From the NCBI GenBank assembly GCA_902826385.1, contig CADEEU010000113.1:1-9939 (forward strand): DNA of 9,939 nt, written 5' to 3'. The stretch is from an uncultured Acidobacteriota bacterium (GTDB lineage Bacteria > Acidobacteriota > Blastocatellia > Pyrinomonadales > Pyrinomonadaceae). Below are positions 6,538 through 9,939 of this stretch, piece after piece; the first letter of the stretch is position 1, and every line of letters begins with the position of its first letter. The notes under the pieces were generated by a model. That model had not been told where the DNA came from, searched no databases, and worked only from the letters and a program-made list of their open reading frames with translations. A program made the position numbers and the translations under genes.

Positions 6538-7764
6538 ATGATGGCTCTTGATAATAACCCAAAAACTGCAGCGGCGACGAATGCCTCATCGGCCGATTCG
6601 GTGCTGCGTAGCCTGGCCCGCCTTCTTGCGGAAAACAAAACGCGAATCGTCGAAGCCAACCGTACCGACGTTGCTGCCTGCTCGCCGGACGATATTGTCA
6701 TCTACGACCGGTTAAAGGTGGATGAAGCGAAGGTGGACAAAATGATCGCCTCGGTCGAGAGCGTTATCGCGCTACCGTCTGCGGTTGGTTCGGTCATATC
6801 GTCGCACACGCGCCCGGACGGGCTTCGTATCGAGAACCGCCGCGTGCCGTTCGGAACGATCCTGATAATTTTCGAAGCCCGGCCCGATGTCTGTATCGAA
6901 GCCGCGATCATTGCAATGAAGGCCGGCAACCGCATCTTGCTTAAAGGCGGCAAAGAGGCACGGAATACGAATCTTGTTCTAGCCGACCTTTGGCAAACGG
7001 CGTTGCAAGAGAACAGTTTAGACACAGGCTTTGTTCGCTATTTGGATATTTCGCGGGAAGAAACGCAGAAGCTTATTGCGGGTGAAACCGAAAAATTCGA
7101 TCTCGTAATTCCACGCGGCGGCGATGCGTTGATAGATTTCGCGGTCAAAAACTCTAAGGCTCCGGTCCTGGTCAGCGGCCGCGGGAACAACTTTCTATAC
7201 ATCGACGAAGAGGCCGATTTTGCCATGGCTTTGAAGATTGCGATCGACGGTAAATCTCGGTTGAGCGTCTGCAATGCGCTCGACAAGATTCTGATCCACA
7301 AGAATTTTCCTGATCTCGAATCACGCATTAGAAAGATCGCCGGAGATTTCAACGGCATCGGGATTGAAGTTTTCGGCGACGATCGAGTGTGTGTCGCGGA
7401 CGCGTCGATCAAACCTGTTGAGAGCGACGCGGTTTGGTACGAAGAATTCTTATCTGCAAAGATCGTCATCGGTGTTGTCGAAGATATTGGCGACGCCATT
7501 GAACGGATCAACAAATACTCCGGCGGCCACTCCGCCGCAATTGTCACGGGTAATTTCACAACTGCCGAAAAATTTTTACACGAAGTGGACTGTGCCGCCG
7601 TTTATCACAACGCCTCGACCAGATTTACCGACGGCGGCGAGTTCGGTCTCGGAGCCGAGATCGCGATCTCGACGCAGAAGCTTCACTTTCGCGGACCGCT
7701 CGGGGTTGAGCATCTGCTGACGAACAAATGGTTCGTTTATGGTGACGGACATGCACGAGGCTGA
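6538..7764 (+). CDS. proA: Glutamate-5-semialdehyde dehydrogenase (gamma-glutamyl phosphate reductase)
   Basis: NADPH-dependent reduction of L-glutamyl 5-phosphate to glutamate-5-semialdehyde, the second step of proline synthesis, in the cytoplasm. The 408-residue protein is close to the usual length of about 415 and belongs to the aldehyde dehydrogenase superfamily. Visible signatures are RRVPFGTILIIFEARPDV at about 101-118, the cofactor-domain LLKGGKEARNTN (134-145), and the catalytic cysteine Cys245 in SRLSVCNAL. INKYSGGHSAAIVTGN (324-339) and the family hallmark STRFTDGGEFGLGAEIAIS (360-378) followed by TQKLHFRGPLG complete the set. Start: the adjacent ATGs at 6538 and 6541 are both plausible, and an in-frame TTG at 6532 is also open. 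None has a Shine-Dalgarno, so the start could shift by one or two codons. proB follows after 128 bp, the reverse of the common proB-proA order. It is divergent from the phosphatase operon. Confidence 0.96.
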   Translation: MMALDNNPKTAAATNASSADSVLRSLARLLAENKTRIVEANRTDVAACSPDDIVIYDRLKVDEAKVDKMIASVESVIALPSAVGSVISSHTRPDGLRIENRRVPFGTILIIFEARPDVCIEAAIIAMKAGNRILLKGGKEARNTNLVLADLWQTALQENSLDTGFVRYLDISREETQKLIAGETEKFDLVIPRGGDALIDFAVKNSKAPVLVSGRGNNFLYIDEEADFAMALKIAIDGKSRLSVCNALDKILIHKNFPDLESRIRKIAGDFNGIGIEVFGDDRVCVADASIKPVESDAVWYEEFLSAKIVIGVVEDIGDAIERINKYSGGHSAAIVTGNFTTAEKFLHEVDCAAVYHNASTRFTDGGEFGLGAEIAISTQKLHFRGPLGVEHLLTNKWFVYGDGHARG

Positions 7765-7799
7765 GACGGTCCGGTTAAATGCTCCGAAGTAAGTGATAA

Positions 7800-7853
7800 C
7801 TGATAAGTAATAGGTAAAAATCGGTTATTCAGTTTTCACCTATCACTTATCAG
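7800..7853. repeat. Large imperfect inverted repeat in the proA-proB spacer
   Basis: Two 21-base arms, 7800-7820 (CTGATAAGT...AAAA) and 7833-7853 (TTTTCACC...TTATCAG), are complementary at 19 of 21 positions. They are separated by a 12-base loop, TCGGTTATTCAG. GATAA-type near-repeats just before and within the first arm (GTGATAA, TGATAAG) add to a low-complexity character. The spacer is AT-rich compared with both neighbouring genes. As RNA it would fold into a long hairpin between the two cistrons and could attenuate, process or stabilise the transcript. As DNA it resembles a small dispersed intergenic element. No T run follows the hairpin, so it is not a standard terminator. Confidence 0.7.
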
Positions 7854-7892
7854 CTATTTCGAACAGGTACCGCACCGTGGAAGTAGATACAA

Positions 7893-8669
7893 ATGAAAAA
7901 GAAACTCGTTCTAAAAATAGGAACGTCCACGCTGACCAACGGTACGCGGCTTATCTCGCGCGGAAAGATCGAGGACATCGGGCGGCAGATTCTTGCCCTG
8001 CGGGATGAGTACGATATCGTGCTAGTTTCATCCGGTGCCATCGCGGCGGCAAAGCAGTACATCAACATCAAAGACGCCGGCAAACCGGTCGAATCCAAAC
8101 AGGCCATGGCCGCTATCGGCCAGCCGCTGCTGATGCGAATCTACAATGAGGTCTTCGGCGACTTCGGCATCCAGACCGCACAGTGCCTGATGACCTATCG
8201 CGATTTTGAGAACGAAACCTCGCGTCAGAATACGCTCAACACAATTACCGAACTGCTCAAATACAACTACCTGCCGATCATCAACGAAAACGACACGACC
8301 GCCGTTGAAGAGATCCTGCTCGGCGACAACGACAACCTGTCCGCCCACGTCGCCGTCCTTATCCGCGCTAGTTTGCTCGTACTTGTCAGCGACATCGACG
8401 GCCTTTTCGACAAAAACCCCCATCTTCACCCGGACGCAAAGTTAATCCCTGAGGTAAAAAATATCGAGGAAGCCAAAAACCTGGTCCAGGAACGCGACTC
8501 AGGCCTCGGAACCGGCGGCATGAACTCAAAGCTCGAAGCCGCAATGCTGTGTCAAAAAGAAGGAATTGAAACGTGGATCGTCGGTGGAGGAAGGAATAAT
8601 TTTCTGACCGATGCTTTCGGGAGCGGAACCGGGTTTACGAGATTTTCGTCGGACAGAATAGGTAGGTAG
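7893..8669 (+). CDS. proB: Glutamate 5-kinase, short form without PUA domain
   Basis: ATP-dependent phosphorylation of L-glutamate to gamma-glutamyl phosphate, the first and normally proline-inhibited step of proline synthesis, in the cytoplasm. The 258 residues form only an amino acid kinase domain. Visible motifs are KIGTSTLT (8-15), VSSGAIAAA (45-53), KQAMAAIGQPLL (69-80), INENDTTA (130-137), GDNDNLSAHVA (144-154), VSDIDGLFDKNP (165-176) and GTGGMNSKLEAA (206-217). These cover the glutamate- and ATP-binding loops. The E. coli enzyme (about 367 residues) carries an additional C-terminal PUA domain that is absent here. The stop at 8667-8669 follows a complete kinase fold, and no PUA-like reading frame was noticed downstream, so this looks like a natural short form rather than a broken gene. 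The start ATG has GGAAG about 9 bases upstream. It lies downstream of proA and is probably co-transcribed through the inverted-repeat spacer. Confidence 0.95.
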   Translation: MKKKLVLKIGTSTLTNGTRLISRGKIEDIGRQILALRDEYDIVLVSSGAIAAAKQYINIKDAGKPVESKQAMAAIGQPLLMRIYNEVFGDFGIQTAQCLMTYRDFENETSRQNTLNTITELLKYNYLPIINENDTTAVEEILLGDNDNLSAHVAVLIRASLLVLVSDIDGLFDKNPHLHPDAKLIPEVKNIEEAKNLVQERDSGLGTGGMNSKLEAAMLCQKEGIETWIVGGGRNNFLTDAFGSGTGFTRFSSDRIGR

Positions 8670-8684
8670 GCTCGCTACCTATTC
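8656..8684. other. Perfect 10-bp hairpin overlapping the proB stop codon
   Basis: GAATAGGTAG (8656-8665) pairs perfectly with CTACCTATTC (8675-8684) around a 9-base loop that contains the proB TAG. A shorter alternative fold, AGGTAG with CTACCT and a 5-base loop, is also possible. It lies between the convergent ends of proB and the FG-GAP gene. No T run follows on either strand, so intrinsic termination is doubtful. It may be an RNA 3'-end stabiliser or a weak bidirectional terminator. Confidence 0.45.
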
Positions 8685-8703
8685 CGTACTTTCGAAAGCC
8701 AGA

Positions 8704-9939
8704 TTACTGGATATATGCATTGGGGATAGGCATGTCGCCGGCTTCACCAAATACTGTTACCGATATGTTTTCATTAAGGCTGCGAATATACCAGGTGGCG
8801 TTCGACGGCCTAAATATCCCCATGTCCACCTGACCGTCGCCGTCATAATCCGCCGGTACCGGCTTGTCATCCGCAACGCCCCACGTGAACTGGCGGAACG
8901 AGCCGTCCGAGCTGAATTTTATGAACCACTGCCCGGTAGAAGGCCTCCACACTGCTAAATCCGTCCTGCCGTCATCATCATAGTCGCCGGGTACCCGCAC
9001 ATCGCTCACTTCGCCAAAAGTCTCGAAGACAAATCGTTTTTGGTACGACTCGCGAACGTACCATGTGTTGTTCGAAGGGCGAAATACGACAGCATCCGCA
9101 CGCCGATCGCCGTCAAAATCACCCATCATCGGCGTGTCGCCGGCCGCTCCCCATTCAAAAGTTGTGTATGTGCCATCGAACACGGCGGCCGACGCCGTTT
9201 TTCTGATGTACCAACGACCCTGTGAAGGCCGGAAGATTGCCAGGTCCGCTTTTCCGTCACCGTCGTGATCACCCGGCAGGGCCGTATCTCCGTTTGCTCC
9301 CCATGCAGTAACCTCGAAGGTCTGCGATGCGGAGTTGAAGATGTACCACGTGCCGTTGGAGGGTCGCCAAACTGCAATATCCGTTTTCCAGTCACCGTCA
9401 TAGTCGGCCGGGGCCAGTTTGTCCCCGGCAATTCCCCAAGTTATCGTCGAAAAGCCGGTTATGTCATTGCGGACATACCAGCGGTTGTTGGACGGACGAA
9501 ATACAACCAGATCGGCACGGCTGTCACCATCGAAATCGAAGGGCGTACGAACTGGCACCCTCGAAACCCGAAGCACGTCAGCCGAAACTGCGTTGAAGCT
9601 AGATAATTGAACCCTACCGGTTCCGTTCGAGTTTAGTCTGAAGAGCCGCGGAACTCCCTCGGCTCCCTCACTACGCGAATAAACTATCGAACTGCCGTCC
9701 GGCGACCAAACTCCGTTGGAGTCTGCACTACCCGGATCGTTCGTAACGTTGAACAGTCCGGTACCGTCGACGTTCGCGGTGTAAATTTCTCCGCTTAAAG
9801 AAGTGGCCGATCGAGCCGAAAAAAGAATCTTTCCTCCGTTCGGTGAAAATAACGGATGATTCGGATAACGCCCCTGAGGTAGTCCCAACGCCAGTGTCGT
9901 GGCACCGCTCCCGTCATGATTGGCGGTACAAATAGACGC
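8704..9939 (-). CDS. PD40 beta-propeller plus FG-GAP/VCBS-like repeat protein, 5' end outside window
   Basis: The reverse-strand frame is open from the window edge to a stop at 8704-8706, giving 411 visible residues with the N-terminus missing. The first part (about 1-115) holds TolB-type PD40 blades with SPNGGKILFSA and SPDGSSIVYSR strands alternating with TANVDGTG-like turns. From about 135 to the end there are six repeats of 44-50 residues. Each opens with a calcium-loop motif such as DFDGDSRAD, DYDGDWKTD or DHDGDGKAD, followed by a (V/I)(F/W)RPS segment, an aromatic strand (WYVR, WYIF, WFIK) and W/FG..GD. The fifth loop is DYDDDGRTD. Repeat starts fall at about 135, 179, 224, 274, 319 and 364, and the chain ends where a seventh loop would begin (NAYIQ). 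Such proteins are normally secreted or surface-bound and bind carbohydrate or protein, but the ligand here is unknown. The in-frame TTG at 9888 is not a credible start because the propeller sequence continues upstream of it. Confidence 0.9.
   Translation of the reverse strand, partial: ASICTANHDGSGATTLALGLPQGRYPNHPLFSPNGGKILFSARSATSLSGEIYTANVDGTGLFNVTNDPGSADSNGVWSPDGSSIVYSRSEGAEGVPRLFRLNSNGTGRVQLSSFNAVSADVLRVSRVPVRTPFDFDGDSRADLVVFRPSNNRWYVRNDITGFSTITWGIAGDKLAPADYDGDWKTDIAVWRPSNGTWYIFNSASQTFEVTAWGANGDTALPGDHDGDGKADLAIFRPSQGRWYIRKTASAAVFDGTYTTFEWGAAGDTPMMGDFDGDRRADAVVFRPSNNTWYVRESYQKRFVFETFGEVSDVRVPGDYDDDGRTDLAVWRPSTGQWFIKFSSDGSFRQFTWGVADDKPVPADYDGDGQVDMGIFRPSNATWYIRSLNENISVTVFGEAGDMPIPNAYIQ

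Noticed and set aside
7785..7861. CRISPR-like or tandem repeat array in the proA-proB spacer
   Set aside because: There is one inverted repeat with short imperfect GATAA units, no regular spacers, and no cas genes nearby.
8028..8429. A 133-codon minus-strand open frame inside proB
   Set aside because: It is antisense to a well-supported proB, has no family features and is explained by codon bias of the coding strand.
8656..8684. Canonical intrinsic terminator after proB
   Set aside because: The stem is perfect but no T run follows on either strand, so it is listed only as a hairpin of uncertain role.
9886..9888. TTG as the start of the PD40/FG-GAP gene
   Set aside because: The same frame stays open to the window edge and encodes TANHDGSGATTL-type propeller sequence upstream, so the true start lies outside the window.

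Overview
The window looks like chromosomal DNA from an Acidobacteriota-type bacterium, probably a Blastocatellia/Pyrinomonadaceae-like lineage. This is inferred from gene content, not from any marker gene. Two adjacent secreted VWA proteins carry the Thr-Pro linker and domain layout of the 'VWFA-related Acidobacterial domain' family. A PD40-propeller plus FG-GAP surface protein of a kind common in that phylum is also present. There is no sign of phage, plasmid, IS element, CRISPR array, tRNA or rRNA.

Layout. (1) 1-1343, minus: phosphomannomutase/phosphoglucomutase, cut at its 3' end by the window edge. It carries a 30-bp in-frame palindromic insertion flanked by a 6-bp direct repeat. (2) 1530-3636, plus: two paralogous secreted VWA-domain proteins in tandem, closed by a strong intrinsic terminator at 3661-3692. 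(3) 6493-3721, minus: five tightly packed genes in the order secreted histidine phosphatase, secreted protein of unknown function, secreted TPR protein, NTF2-like (DUF4440-type) protein and VOC-fold protein. The last two overlap by ATGA. (4) 6538-8669, plus: proA then proB, the first two steps of proline synthesis from glutamate. They are separated by a 128-bp spacer holding a large imperfect inverted repeat. ProB is the short kinase-only form without a PUA domain. (5) 8704-9939, minus: 3' part of a secreted or surface protein with TolB-type PD40 blades followed by six calcium-loop FG-GAP-like repeats. Its 5' end lies outside the window.

How the genes work together. ProA and ProB are a clear metabolic pair (glutamate to gamma-glutamyl phosphate to glutamate-5-semialdehyde). 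The phosphohexomutase feeds sugar-nucleotide and polysaccharide synthesis. The two VWA proteins, the TPR protein, the unknown secreted protein, the secreted phosphatase and the PD40/FG-GAP protein all point to the cell envelope or exterior, but nothing here proves that they form one system. The 44-bp gap between the phosphatase gene and proA holds overlapping -10-like boxes on both strands, and proA may be transcribed almost leaderless.

I see no clear undescribed defence or mobile system. The most interesting items are the palindromic in-frame insertion in the mutase, the inverted repeat inside the pro operon, the candidate bidirectional promoter, and the unknown secreted family with an HDHRHEDG motif.
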